A DNA stretch of 64,000 nt from Leuctra nigra (GCA_934045905.1 OW203761.1:35452964-35516963); one strand, 5' to 3'; numbered from the stretch's first letter, positions 1 to 9,756 are shown. The notes: generated by a model not told the origin, from the letters alone. Translations and numbers: made by a program.

Positions 1-232
1 CTATTCGATGTTCCAACATACGCATGACAAGATGAGCCTTCTTGCGCAGGACTTCGATGTAGCGCGGGGACATTGTGTGCAAGTTGCGTACTGAGAAGTG
101 GAAGCCAGGGTCAGGCTTGCGTGGAGGAAGAGCAGGGGAGGAGGTAGACGAGGGTAATGGTGCAGGGGGCTGACTCGGGTCAAGCACGATGCCACCAAAT
201 TGCTCCTCGTAACGAACAATTTCTTGAAGGTC
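1..232 (-). CDS. Taf2: TAF2 exon 9 (runs off the window)
   Basis: Starts after a TTTGCAG acceptor in phase 0 with [14 protein letters not shown] and ends at the window edge with [15 protein letters not shown] low-complexity Pro/Ser loop ([13 protein letters not shown]) lies between the conserved blocks, as in other insect TAF2 proteins. Confidence 0.93.
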
Positions 233-3200
233 CTGCAAATATCAAACAAGGTATTTTTGCGTGGAAAAAGATTGTACCTAACGAACTGCCTTTGGCACTC
301 TACAACTAATAAGGGCTAAATTGAACACCTTCAAATTTTCACACCAAATGAATAAGGAGACAATTTTTGGTCCAGTTATCTAAATCTAATGATTATTTTT
401 TGTTTCTAAATTCTCTCAAGAATTGGGACAAAAATTACCTATTTTAGTCCATCACAGTGAGAGAACAAAATGAATGATAAACAGTTGCCTTATGAAGTTA
501 ACGGATCAAGGTGTGTTTGTTTCCCAGCAGGAGTCTTTCCTAAATAAACATACAAGCATAAAATAGAAAAAATAAGACTAACCGATTGAATGGCCTCGCG
601 GTATTCGTTATTGCCAAAACACTTCTTTGCATAGAGACCACACAAGTACGTCGAAATCCCCTTCGGAAGCCAAGTGTCTGACCAGCTCTGCATTGAGATG
701 AAGCACCCAAAGAACTGCTCAGCGATTGCCAGAGCCATTGCCTTACGAGTCAAGTACGTCTGATCAATGATTGCCGGCGAATGAAGAAGATTGGTGCTGA
801 AAACAAGAAGTCATTATATGATTATCAAATTGATTAATAAAAATGCTCCATACAAACTGTATTACTTGAGTTTACAGCATATAAATATAAACACGGTATA
901 AACAAATATTTTTAAATACCTTATTTTGAAAAAACTAGATTCTTAAAAGATATGGCTTTGCAATCCAGTAGTCCTACCTGAGAATACTCATGGTGGCATA
1001 AGCAGATACATCTTGATCCACCTCATCAACAAAGACTTGCTTGTAGCATGAATATGGATACCGATTGGCCAGCGTCTCTTCGTAGAACTCAAACGCTTCG
1101 TGCATATACCGCGCTGACACTTTCAATGATGGCATTAACTGGGGCAAGCAGAAGTGAGTCACCTCATGCATGTAGGGGTCGACGAAAATCTCAAATGGTC
1201 TGCAAGAGTACATCATTACACAAACGTTACAACTTACAGTATGTATGTAATTATATATATGTTAGTGGAATTGTGGAATCTAACAAAGGAAATATGTTTA
1301 ATTTCCTACACACCAAAAAGTTAGTGAATAGATGATAATTTGATAAATGCTTACCCAACAGCCAAAGCAATATTTGGTGCCGAAGCAGGAGTGTTGAGCA
1401 CATAGTGGTACGTTTTCCGCCGCATGTCTGGTGTATAGACAACTTCCACGAGTTCACCGCACGAAACGGCCGTCATGCTTTCATCGACCGTAAACTCCAA
1501 CTTCCAAGTGCAAACCTCGGCAAAACTATCCACGCATGGAAACCACAGGCGAGAGGAGTTTTCATGGCCATGAGTAAACATGTGCGCTCCACGCTTCAAG
1601 AAAACAGATATTCATTGAAGTAGTAATAATGAACTAATGTGTTCCCTACTGGCTTTTTGAAAAACTGCCAGTGGAGACAGCATGATATATGGAGGGTGCA
1701 AATGTGGAAAACATCCAGTTGCAGTTGAGGCAGGGATCGAACCTGGAACGTTTCAATTGCCAGACGATAGCTCTACCAATTGAACTACACGGCTGGCAGG
1801 CAAATATTAGACCATAATACTATGTAGTGTGCGCCACACCACAGTGCAATGTGGTGCGATGTATTAAATGTCCACACATCCAGCCTTGTAATTTTGTACG
1901 TAGGTTGATAGTGTCTCGCAGGCAAGTGACTGGTCCAATATGCGTGTCCAGTTAAGCCGCGCTTACAACAACTTAACGTTCGAAAATTAACGTTGCAAAA
2001 TTAACGCAATTCCACTTTCTTTCACAACCACTTAGGAAACAAAACACACAACGTAAAACAAGATGTCGCTGTTCAGCTACGATTTGAGGTGATAGAAGTG
2101 TCCGTGCGCATGTGCCACTTTCTCCACTTAACGTTCGACTCAGAAGTTGAGAGTATTTCTACCTTAGGGTGAAATTGGCATACGTTAATTTACAAAATTT
2201 CATTGTGAACGAATCCATAAATTTACATGGGCTTGACAATTAAAATTGCGTTAATTTTCTTAATTTTCGAACCTTAATTTTGTTGTAAACGCAGCTTCAG
2301 GCTGGATTTATCCAAGTTGCACTTCTCTTCATCCATTACTCTAATATGAATAACTAATAAGGCATTTGTTCTTTGATGGTGAGCATCAAATATGGCTTAT
2401 TGTTTAGAATAAATATATGAAAAGAGAGCTTAACAACCATGTGCTTAACAACCATAACAAGCTTAACAAGCTTAACAAGCTTAACAAGCTTAACAAGCTT
2501 AACAAGCTTAACAACCATAACAACCATGTGTTGTTATCAATCAATACTTAATAAACTACATAAGTTATTTAATTGAAACAGATAATTATAAGAATATAAT
2601 GTGGTAGTCTTCTGTGTTGTGTCTGAGTTCTCGCAGTTCTCGCAGTTCTCGCAGTTCTCGTCTGAGCTGAACTGCGGTCCGTTGTCTGAAACAACTTCTT
2701 CCGGAATTCCATACCTCGCAAATACCGACTTGATGCGATTGATGACATAGTTGCTGGCTGTTTTAGAATAAAGAAGACTACCACATTATATTCTTATAAT
2801 TATCTGTTTCAATTAAATAACTTATGTAGTTTATTAAGTATTGATTGATAACAACACAAGAGCTCTCGCTACTCACCACGTTTCAGTTGACTTCACAGAC
2901 TGTCCCCATTTTAAAGAAAGACTCGATTGATTACTTACTAGTAAATTAATCTTATGCATTTTTATTCATGAAAAGAAAATATTTGCAAGATACCTATCTG
3001 AATTCATCAAAGTGAAATTCCTATTCGAAACTAAAAATTGCAGTCACGCCAAGCATAAAATATAAACATCTTGAGGTAGGTAACAGTGCCACTCAAGTGC
3101 ACTTGGGCGTGCACTAGTGCACTCTAAGGCACTTTCATGGCAATGCCAGCGAGTTCAGTAAAAGTTATAACTACATCACAAAATAACATAAATTGATGCG

Positions 3201-6200
3201 TAGGTACCTCAGTGTCTACAATCAAATACAATTTTACTAGAGCATTAACTTAGGTACTTTTAGGGTGCAATATAAAGTTTGTAATCTCTAACTCTGTATT
3301 ACCTCTGCTAGTGTGCCCTCACATTCTGGAATGACAAAGTGAAGGCCACCCTGAGGCATCTCCAGGGAAAACTCAATGCACACTCTAAGCCCCTTCCCTT
3401 CTTCAATCATGTGTGCAGCATCTGGAGGAACTGTGATCACTAATTCTCCAGCATTGTGATCTGGGTCTATCTGATTGGAGGCTGATAAGTGATGGGCTGA
3501 GAAGAACTCAAGAGACCTCCTAGAACATGTAGATGTGTAGGAATTAGATATGTCACATTAGTAATACCGAGTATGCCTTTTGTTTTATGATTTGCCTCCA
3601 CTAAAGCCGGTTTTACATAAAGCGCGTTTCGCGTTTTTTCTTACCGACCAATCACAAATCCAGAAGCTGCTCAAGGGAGACTTGTGAATTACCAAAACTC
3701 ATCAGTCATCATGTAGGTATCATCAACTTGTCAAATATTTTTGTCTTCTGTTGGAATTTTTAGTAGATTCAAACTGTTATGTGATGTGTGCAAAATACCA
3801 GCAGAAGCCATGGTATGTAACAGTAGGTAGATACTACTTGGTATATGGATTTATACTCGACAGTTATGTAAAACTCAGTATTAAATTGTATAGTAGGTAT
3901 AATACAAATTACATGCAAATGCAAGTACCCATGTAATAATAATAATTAATTGTAATGCATGTTCTTACGCTTCGGCATCTCCTTGGCAGATATCCAAAAA
4001 TGGATCGAAGTACTGGAAAGGTACCTCAAACGAATCATTGAGGGCAACACGATAAATACGACACTGCTTGGCATTGAGCTTGATACTTCGTATATGATCT
4101 CTGTTGGGAACTATAGTAAGTTCCACACATCCCTGAAAACAAAGATCAAAAGGGAAGAGGTATTAGTCTTCGAATCGATTAGATACATACAATCATACAA
4201 TGATAGGTACCTAACTACATTTCTTCCCTTAACAGCAGAAGACCCTTCTTTACTCTGCCCAAAATTTAAGTATTTATAGCAAGGCTTCCTCTATGTTCTC
4301 TTCACTCCATGGTTCCAGCTTGTCTACCAACTAACCTACTATAGTGCAACGCGCCTGCAACTGACGAAGTGAGGAACAAAAACCATCGGCAATTCCAGCT
4401 CTGCGATTGGTCGTCCACACTCCACCAATGGGATACAAGATCAACCCGAAAACGAATATAAGACCGCGCTGCCAGCTACATCTTCGCAGTCGCCGCCAGA
4501 AGATGGAAGTAGTAAATCCGAAACATCGCGAACGGCCTTTATCAGAGCCACCAGCATTTTCATCGGAACAAACCGTCACCACTGCCTTGCTAACCTATAG
4601 TAGTTCACATTTGTCAAGCATCACCTCCCCACCATGTAATATTTGTTGTCAAAATGTTGTACCCTATCTGTCAGTTGGTGGGACAAGCCAGAAACAAATA
4701 GTGTGGCGGAATTTATAAAGTAAGTCGTGACTTACATAATGTAGGTCCAAGTTAAATATGATCAGAGGCAGGCCAACAATATTATTACCAATAGGCTTTC
4801 CTAATTAGCGAGCGTTTCTACGGGACTCTTATGCCACTTTCTCTGTTTGTTTGTTTGTTTGTTTGTTTGTTTGTTTTTTTGTTTTTTTGTTCGTCGCATA
4901 TTGGAAGCACCGATTGACCAATCAAACTGAAATTTTGAACATACAGTAATATCATTCTAGAATAGCCTGTTATTATTTTTGAGCAATATTCAAATCAAAA
5001 TACGCTCCTTAGTTCGCTCCTTAAACTTACTGTTCTTTCTTTTCATATTGTTTTTTCCCACAGATGAGCTCCCTGAGCTTTGTGGATTGTGTAATGTGTG
5101 ATGTTTGTGAGGAGTTAAAAAAAAATTAAAAAAAAAAAAATTAAAATTATAACTCTTGCCGCGCGACACCCTGCTGAGTTGACCCACATTACTTCCTGTC
5201 CACCCCACCCCTCCACTAATGACCAGTCAGCCCCCAACCATTAAGAAAAAGATTGTTTTTCTTTCATTCAAATAAGAGAGTCAGTAATTTGCAAACTTTT
5301 TAAAGTAATACGATTTTGATATTTTTGACATCACAAATGAATGTCAAATAAAAAATTGATGGGAATCAATTTTTGATTCTTGAATTTTGGTAATATGTTT
5401 GTTAAATATATTACAATTTATTTCAAGCTGCATTAGTATTAGAGGTATAGCGCATATCGGTGCTCGCTTATCAACGCGTTAGAATGAGCGTTTTCCTAGT
5501 AGGTATATTCCATGACAGAAATGTACCTAATGTTAAAATCAGAGTAGGTATGATGCTCCTTCGCCTACAGGCGTAGAGAGGCGTGGAACGTATAGGTGGG
5601 TCATTATCACGAAACTATTGATTCTGTGTCCCACAGCCACAACATTTTTCTGGTTAATTTTTCTTTATTTCTTTTGGGGGGAAATCATAGAACATGATGT
5701 ATTCTATGTAAAACTAACATCTAATAAGTGATAAAATTATTCCATAAATATGTTTTTAATTGTTATTGAGCCTAATTAACATTACCATGTCTGTCCCTGG
5801 CAGTGGTTTTGTGTATTAAATGCATTGTAACTTATGCACTTTTATATATATTTAAAATTAAAAATGTAATTTTTATAGAGCAAAAGTTAACTAATTAAAA
5901 TTATAATTTAGGGAAAAATTTAATTGATAATATGTTGTATAATGTTGAAGTTTGTCCCCTAGGTATTTTAACATTACCATGTCAAATACATTTTTCTGCT
6001 CCAGGAAGGAGGTTTAGGGATATTTTGTGTTTCTTGTTGGCACTACTGCTACTATGCTCCAAGCTGAAACCAACTTGAGTCTACTTTGGTACTTTTGATT
6101 TTAGTGGCATCAGGAAATATGAATATGAGCGGCAATTTTTACAAAATATGCTTTCTATGTAACATTACCATGTCATCAATTACTTCTAAGGTAATGATGA

Positions 6201-8563
6201 GATTTGGTTCCTAATTATGAAATTATATGTGTAATGTAGTCGTCTAAAAATGAGAAAATAATTTTTGCTGTCACTTTGGCCCTGCATGCTTGGGGTCCAT
6301 TAACAACACTTTTTAACATTACCATGTCTAACATTACCATGTCTAACATTACCATGTCCATGATATATACAAACAGACATGATATTCCCCAAAAATTGGA
6401 AAACATCTCTGCTCATTATATATATATTTAGTTTTCAAATAGGTACAGTTCTATTCTTTGAGATTTTTTTTAGATTTTTAGTCCAATGTTTTTTTCCTGG
6501 AAAAAATTAATTCGATTTCAATAGATTCGTGATAATGACCCAGGTACAAGTTCCTTACAATACACACTAGTGTATATTGTAAGTGCCTGATAAGTGCCTG
6601 GTATACACACCAGGCTACAATTATATACAACACCAATAAATGCTTCCACAGGCATTGACATTAACCACGTATACCACGCACTTTCAATCCGCATTGAATC
6701 CGCTTTAGCCAAATCAGTTTGACTTTAAATCTGTGATATACACATAGAATTTAACTCAATTCGCATTCGATTCGATTCGCTTCTGAAAGCGAACTGGAAG
6801 TTTCAAATCGGTTTGAAATGGCTTGATGTACAGTTCCATTCGCATTCAATCCGCATTGAAGATGCACGCGCATTTGTTCCCACGCAGAAACGTCGTCAAG
6901 CAGGCTGTGGGTAGCTGTCATTACTTGATTGTCATTTGTTTTGTTTTACACGTTTCTCTGGATAAAATCGTCTATCATATTTAATGTGAGATCAATTTGC
7001 AGCGTCCAGGAAGTATTGGTTTTAAACCAAACCATTTAGGTATTACAACCACATAATTAAAGCTTTGGACAGAAAACTGTAAGAATGATTTTATGTACTT
7101 TCTGGCAGGAAATTTCATTTCAATCCTTTGAATCTCGAACTTGCGTGATAGACGGCCATGTTCAAACCGATTTGGCTAAAGCGGTTTCAATTGGAGGTGA
7201 GCGCGTGACGTGAGTCACGCGTGACTCACGACTTTTAGCGTGAGTGTGCGTGAGTGTGCACACCACTGCTAATAGTCGTGCGTGAGTGTGCAAAGTTTCT
7301 AGTCACGCGTGAATCGTGACATGCGTGACTAATATTCACAACAGTGATCTTTTGGTCTACTTCAGAGTTTCTTCAGTCTTGAATATATAGATTTTAAAAT
7401 AGATTGTTATAATGAAAAAATGCAAAATTATTTTCATCAATATTTATATTTTATATGGGTTTCTTTTTATTTAGTGTATAAGCATTTTCTTTCAATAGAT
7501 ATTGGAGTGGGTGAAATAGTTTTGGGTCGTATTCACTGACCAGCTCTAAATTAGTAACCTTTTTTAATAGAATTGTTCCGTACATTGCAATAAAAAACGC
7601 CCTGCGGGGCATGATTTTCTTCATTTATACATAATTTTTTCATTACGAACGACAGATTTTGTGGGTTTTGGCCAAGGATGTCATTTTGGTGGTCTGTAAA
7701 GTTGCGATGTAAAGTTGCGATGACACTTTGTAGGTATTTATCATAGTAAATGACTGCGTGAGTTGTAATTCAAGAGTGTGCGTGAGCGTGCATGAGTCCT
7801 GAGATTTCCTGCGTGAGTGTGCGTGATCGTGAGCGAAATGCATATCCCGCGTGCGTGAGTGAAAAACGTGACCGCGTGACGTGACCGCGCGTGAGTCAAA
7901 AATCACTCACGCGCTCACCTCTAGTTTCAATGCAGTTTGAAAGTGCGTGGTATACGTGGTTATAGTACGAGGAATGAATTCCTTTTTTATTAGTAGGTAG
8001 GTACCACAATTACCATACGTTCAACACTACGTAAACACTAGGTACATTGTGCATTGTCTCCCTTCTCATGCGAGAATGTACCACCCAGCTACCAGCCTCT
8101 AAAGTAGTAACAATATCATCGGGAGGTTGTGACAGGCAAGTGAGTGAGAGACTTGCTGTGCTCTCGGCAGAGGCTACCATAACCTCAATTACCAAATTGC
8201 TAGGTACCAAGGAAGGGTGAATGATTTACCTAGTACATGGAAAGCTAAGTTTGATGAAGTCAAATAACTTACAATTATGCTTTGACGTTGGATATTAATT
8301 CCTGTGAGACTGACGACTTGATGAGCTGTAATTAATCAAAATTAAAGTAAGTTTTGACAGCAGCAGAGCAGGCAAACAGGTTGTCTTTAATGAAATACTT
8401 ATAAAGAAATACTTATAATTTGAACTGTCTTGATCGATCCGGATGCTTGTCTTTCTTCATTTTACAGCTGTAAATATATCATTTCTTACTGATTAGTGAT
8501 TTGATAGAAGTAATTACATAAATGCGGTATGGAAACTACCTACGAAATTGTGCTCGTCGCCAT
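1..8563 (-). CDS. Taf2: TAF2, transcription initiation factor TFIID subunit 2 (5' part; gene continues past left edge)
   Basis: TAF2 is a core TFIID subunit in the nucleus; in known TFIID it helps contact the core promoter around the initiator. Nine coding exons on the minus strand join in phase: 8563-8544, 8467-8417, 8327-8273, 4132-3969, 3519-3303, 1593-1355, 1199-978, 796-583 and 232-1, giving 471 codons of a protein usually near 1,200 residues. Family landmarks are [45 protein letters not shown] and AEQFFGCF. The fold is that of M1 aminopeptidases, but the HExxH zinc site is absent: the corresponding segment, about residues 344-353, reads [10 protein letters not shown], as expected for TAF2. 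The start at 8563 has A at -3 and G at +4; a second in-frame Met lies at codon 10. The remaining HEAT-like part is outside the window. Confidence 0.94.
233..582 (-). other. TAF2 intron 8
   Basis: AT-rich intron of 350 bp with a GT donor at 582-581 and an AG acceptor at 234-233. I see no other structure in it. Confidence 0.85.
583..796 (-). CDS. Taf2: TAF2 exon 8
   Basis: Begins after a TTTTCAG acceptor in phase 2 and completes the serine of SILS-TNLLHS. It contains the degenerate metalloprotease helix ([12 protein letters not shown], with no HExxH) and ends in phase 0 after [10 protein letters not shown] at a GT donor. Confidence 0.95.
978..1199 (-). CDS. Taf2: TAF2 exon 7
   Basis: Encodes [16 protein letters not shown] through [15 protein letters not shown], one of the best conserved TAF2 blocks. 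The acceptor is TTGCAG and the donor is CAG|GTAGGA. Confidence 0.96.
1355..1593 (-). CDS. Taf2: TAF2 exon 6
   Basis: Encodes [17 protein letters not shown] and [18 protein letters not shown] through PNIALAVG. The acceptor is TTCTTGAAG and the donor GG|GTAAGC, leaving phase 2, which the next exon's first A completes as glycine. Confidence 0.95.
1628..1798 (-). mobile_element. tRNA-derived SINE
   Basis: On the minus strand, about 1797 down to 1722 reads as a tRNA-like head with an A box (TAGTTCAATTGG) and a near-perfect B box (GGTTCGATCCC) at the proper spacing. The would-be acceptor arms, GCCAGCC and CAACTGC, do not pair, so this is a pol III promoter head rather than a tRNA gene. A non-tRNA body follows toward 1628. 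The boundaries are approximate; I found no clear target duplication. Confidence 0.7.
2429..2526. repeat. 9-bp tandem array (AAGCTTAAC)n
   Basis: About six perfect copies of AAGCTTAAC (2460-2511) are flanked on both sides by the variant CTTAACAACCAT. The array ends exactly where the left arm of the adjacent inverted repeat begins at 2527. Confidence 0.9.
2527..2858. mobile_element. Inverted-repeat element with 87-bp arms
   Basis: Positions 2527-2613 and 2772-2858 are perfect reverse complements over 87 bp, with ends TGTGTTGTT and AACAACACA. The 158-bp centre holds an integrase fragment. The arms are AT-rich and the outer termini read TG...CA. I see no target duplication, so the class (foldback element, inverted LTR remnants, or MITE with captured sequence) is open. 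Confidence 0.85.
2660..2766 (-). pseudogene. LTR-retrotransposon integrase fragment (Ty3/Gypsy-like)
   Basis: The minus strand reads [18 protein letters not shown], then [16 protein letters not shown]. This is the integrase core stretch around the second acidic residue, in the conserved SDNGPQFSS motif. It is roughly 36 codons with no flanking reverse transcriptase or RNase H. The downstream side dissolves into a 9-bp repeat (CAGTTCTCG at 2625-2660 on the plus strand). It is a dead remnant inside the hairpin element. Confidence 0.75.
3303..3519 (-). CDS. Taf2: TAF2 exon 5
   Basis: Encodes [19 protein letters not shown] through [15 protein letters not shown]. The acceptor is TGTTCTAG and the donor GAG|GTAATA. 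Phase 2 in and phase 0 out match both neighbours. Confidence 0.94.
3520..3968 (-). other. TAF2 intron 4
   Basis: AT-rich 449-bp intron. A short self-complementary patch (AAAGCGCGTTTCGCG) lies near 3618-3633. I see nothing else in it. Confidence 0.8.
3969..4132 (-). CDS. Taf2: TAF2 exon 4
   Basis: Encodes [35 protein letters not shown] and [17 protein letters not shown]. The acceptor is TTTTCAG in phase 0; the donor GC|GTAAGA leaves phase 2. Confidence 0.95.
4801..5500 (-). repeat. Unclassified interspersed repeat, copy 1
   Basis: Both ends are the reverse complement of the ends of the copy at about 45716-47200. The shared blocks are GCGAGCGTTTC...ACTCTTATGCCACTTTCTCTG near 4807-4844, CTGAAATTTTG near 4928, and TCGGTGCTCGCTTATCAACG near 5457-5477. 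An internal (TTTG)n tract lies at 4845-4875. The central part is diverged or deleted compared with the longer copy. Confidence 0.65.
5777..6358. repeat. Dispersed and tandem 15-bp repeat TAACATTACCATGTC
   Basis: Single exact copies lie at 5777-5791, 5969-5983 and 6160-6174. Three perfect head-to-tail copies follow at 6314-6358. The spacing of the first three is near 190 bp (192 and 191). Confidence 0.95.
6664..7960. mobile_element. MITE with long terminal inverted repeats and TA target duplication, interrupted by another element
   Basis: Left end ACCACGTATACCACGCACTT and right end AAGTGCGTGGTATACGTGGT are perfect inverted repeats flanked by TA. A subterminal inverted block (TTTAGCCAAATC / GATTTGGCTAAA) extends the similarity to 6711 and 7166. 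Without the nested insertion the element is about 557 bp. The TA duplication suggests a Tc1/mariner-type or related mobilising transposase. Confidence 0.8.
7192..7923. mobile_element. Nested hAT-like non-autonomous element, 732 bp
   Basis: The terminal inverted repeats are TGGAGGTGAGCGCGTGA on the left and TCACTCACGCGCTCACCTCTA on the right. They are flanked by a perfect 8-bp duplication, GTTTCAAT (7184-7191 and 7924-7931). Both subterminal regions are packed with CGTGAGTGTGCGTGAG-type motifs, typical of transposase binding sites in hAT elements. There is no transposase frame. Confidence 0.88.
8273..8327 (-). CDS. Taf2: TAF2 exon 3
   Basis: Encodes [18 protein letters not shown]. It begins after an AC dinucleotide (TTAATTAC|AGCTCAT) rather than AG, which is what reading through from the preceding exon requires. 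It ends in phase 0 at a GTAAGT donor. Confidence 0.9.
8328..8416 (-). other. AT-AC intron in TAF2 (89 nt)
   Basis: The upstream exon ends ...RQFK-TT and the intron starts ATAAGTATTTC. It ends TTAATTAC before AGCTCATCAA. Joining the two gives FKL-AHQVV, the expected TAF2 sequence. A GT donor four bases downstream would add an in-frame TAA. The donor resembles U2-type AT-AC introns (ATAAGT) more than the U12 consensus (ATATCCTT). The ATAAGTATTTC block is repeated in tandem inside the intron. Confidence 0.75.
8417..8467 (-). CDS. Taf2: TAF2 exon 2
   Basis: Encodes (S)[17 protein letters not shown]. The acceptor is TATTTACAG in phase 2. The basic stretch followed by FKLAHQ matches the N-terminal region of other TAF2 proteins. 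Its internal ATG (codon 10) is an alternative start. Confidence 0.85.
8544..8563 (-). CDS. Taf2: TAF2 exon 1 (start codon)
   Basis: MATSTIS at the 3' end of exon 1. The start is in the context CAAGATGG, and the donor TTTC|GTAGGT joins in phase to exon 2 (MATSTISCKMKK). It is short, so the start is supported mainly by phase, splice sites and initiation context. Confidence 0.65.
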
Positions 8564-9636
8564 CTTGAAACTTTGCTCTCTCTCTCTCTCTCTCTCTCTT
8601 TTTTCTCTCACTCTGTTGATGTTTGACTGTTGTTGATTGGTTGGCGCCAGTTGGCTTTTTGTCAACACACCGGTGTTGTTTGGGATGCCTAACCAAAAGG
8701 GGTACGTACCAAAAGTACAATTTATTACTAATTGTTAGTTACATATTATTTTGTTCCCTACGTACTCAACTCAAGAGGAATATTCCAGTTCGATTTATTT
8801 TACATATATAACTATCAACCTCTTTGAGTATTTTTTATATTAAAATCTATGATTAGATTATTTTAATATTTTCATTTTGTATTCAAATTCAATTATAGAA
8901 AGTTGTATTTTTCGGAAATCAATTTACCTTTATTGGCATTTAAAATATACATTACATACATTCTACAAACTATGTAGGTAAGGTACCTCATAGAAAACTG
9001 ATCAGTCTGGGGTATGGGGCAAAGATACTAATATGGCTTTCTGGGGTTAACATGGGCAATACAGCTAGAAATAATGATAATACTTGTCTTAGAATGCAGA
9101 AACAAGAAACGCACACGTGCAAAATGTATGTATTGTGTACTGCAGTGTATTTTATTTTATTGTATTGTATTGAATCTCTTAAAGCTAAGAATATAAAACA
9201 CGTAGTTAGTTTACTGTAGTTTTTATATATAAAAAAAGATGAAACAACTAATTTTATAACAATTTTAAGAAAAACCAGCTCTTGTAATGAATTACATATT
9301 TCACATTTCATTTAAAAAGCTACAACTCTTGCAAGCAATACACAGCTGAATATACAGCTGAAATTGACTGAAAATAAAATAAAATAATATTGAAGGTGTG
9401 ACGGCAATCCTGACTTCGCAGTGATGGATACTTGACTGCAGAGTTGCTACAGAGACAAGTAGTTCCAACATGGCTCCTCGAGAGCACCTCCGGCAGAGGC
9501 AGGCTGCAGCCAACAACAAGCAGGCAGGCAGTGGCTGTCCAACCAGCAGTGCAAGAAGACGTAGTGCGTTAGCTGGGATGTAGTCGGTTCGCGGTCACGT
9601 CCTCGACGTTTCATTCAGTGTGTAATATTTGTGATA
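8564..9636. promoter_or_regulatory. Divergent promoter region between TAF2 and fringe
   Basis: About 1.07 kb separates the two start codons, so both 5' UTRs and both promoters must lie here unless there are upstream exons. A CT tract at 8576-8600 is (GA)n on the TAF2 strand, immediately upstream of its start codon, and could bind GAGA-type factors. GC-richer sequence from about 9400 to 9636 is the probable fringe 5' UTR. No TATA box is obvious. Confidence 0.6.
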
Positions 9637-9756
9637 ATGGGTATTGTGAGAATGAAACGACTTCTTCAAGCTGTAACAATGATCTCGGTGGCAGCTTATA
9701 CCACGTTACTCGTGTACCAAAGCATGTCTGCGTCGGGATTGGCTCCACAACAACTG
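9637..9756 (+). CDS. fng: fringe exon 1
   Basis: Forty codons: a short basic cytosolic tail, the Golgi signal anchor and the start of the stem region. It ends in phase 0 at CTG|GTAAAT. Confidence 0.93.

Larger units (their letters stand above)
1594..3302 (-). other. TAF2 intron 5, loaded with mobile-element debris
   Basis: A 1.7 kb intron between the exon ending at 3303 and the exon starting at 1593. It contains a tRNA-derived SINE (about 1628-1798), a 9-bp tandem array (2429-2526) and an inverted-repeat element carrying an integrase fragment (2527-2858), each listed separately. From about 2860 to 3302 I see only AT-rich sequence and a short GTGCACT-rich patch near 3100-3130. Confidence 0.8.
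4133..8272 (-). other. TAF2 intron 3 (4.1 kb), a nest of repeats
   Basis: The largest TAF2 intron in view. It holds copy 1 of a two-copy repeat family (4801-5500), six copies of a 15-bp motif (5777-6358), and a MITE interrupted by a hAT-like element (6664-7960). No reading frame in it looks like a gene. Confidence 0.85.

Noticed and set aside
1722..1797. tRNA gene on the minus strand
   Set aside because: A and B boxes are good, but the acceptor arms do not pair and the sequence continues as a SINE body.
6877..6884. CGTGGGAA on the minus strand in TAF2 intron 3, and another at 32641-32648
   Set aside because: The first lies inside a transposable element and the second is isolated. Neither was counted in the fringe cluster.
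8327..8420. GT-AG version of the second TAF2 intron
   Set aside because: Using the GT at 8412-8411 adds an in-frame TAA after FKL. Using the AG at 8326 shifts the phase. Only the AT-AC ends keep the conserved reading frame.
8682..8720. ATG frame MPNQKG on the plus strand between TAF2 and fringe, followed by GTACGT
   Set aside because: Very short, in the TAF2 promoter area, with no partner exon in phase and no link to fringe, which has its own good start at 9637.
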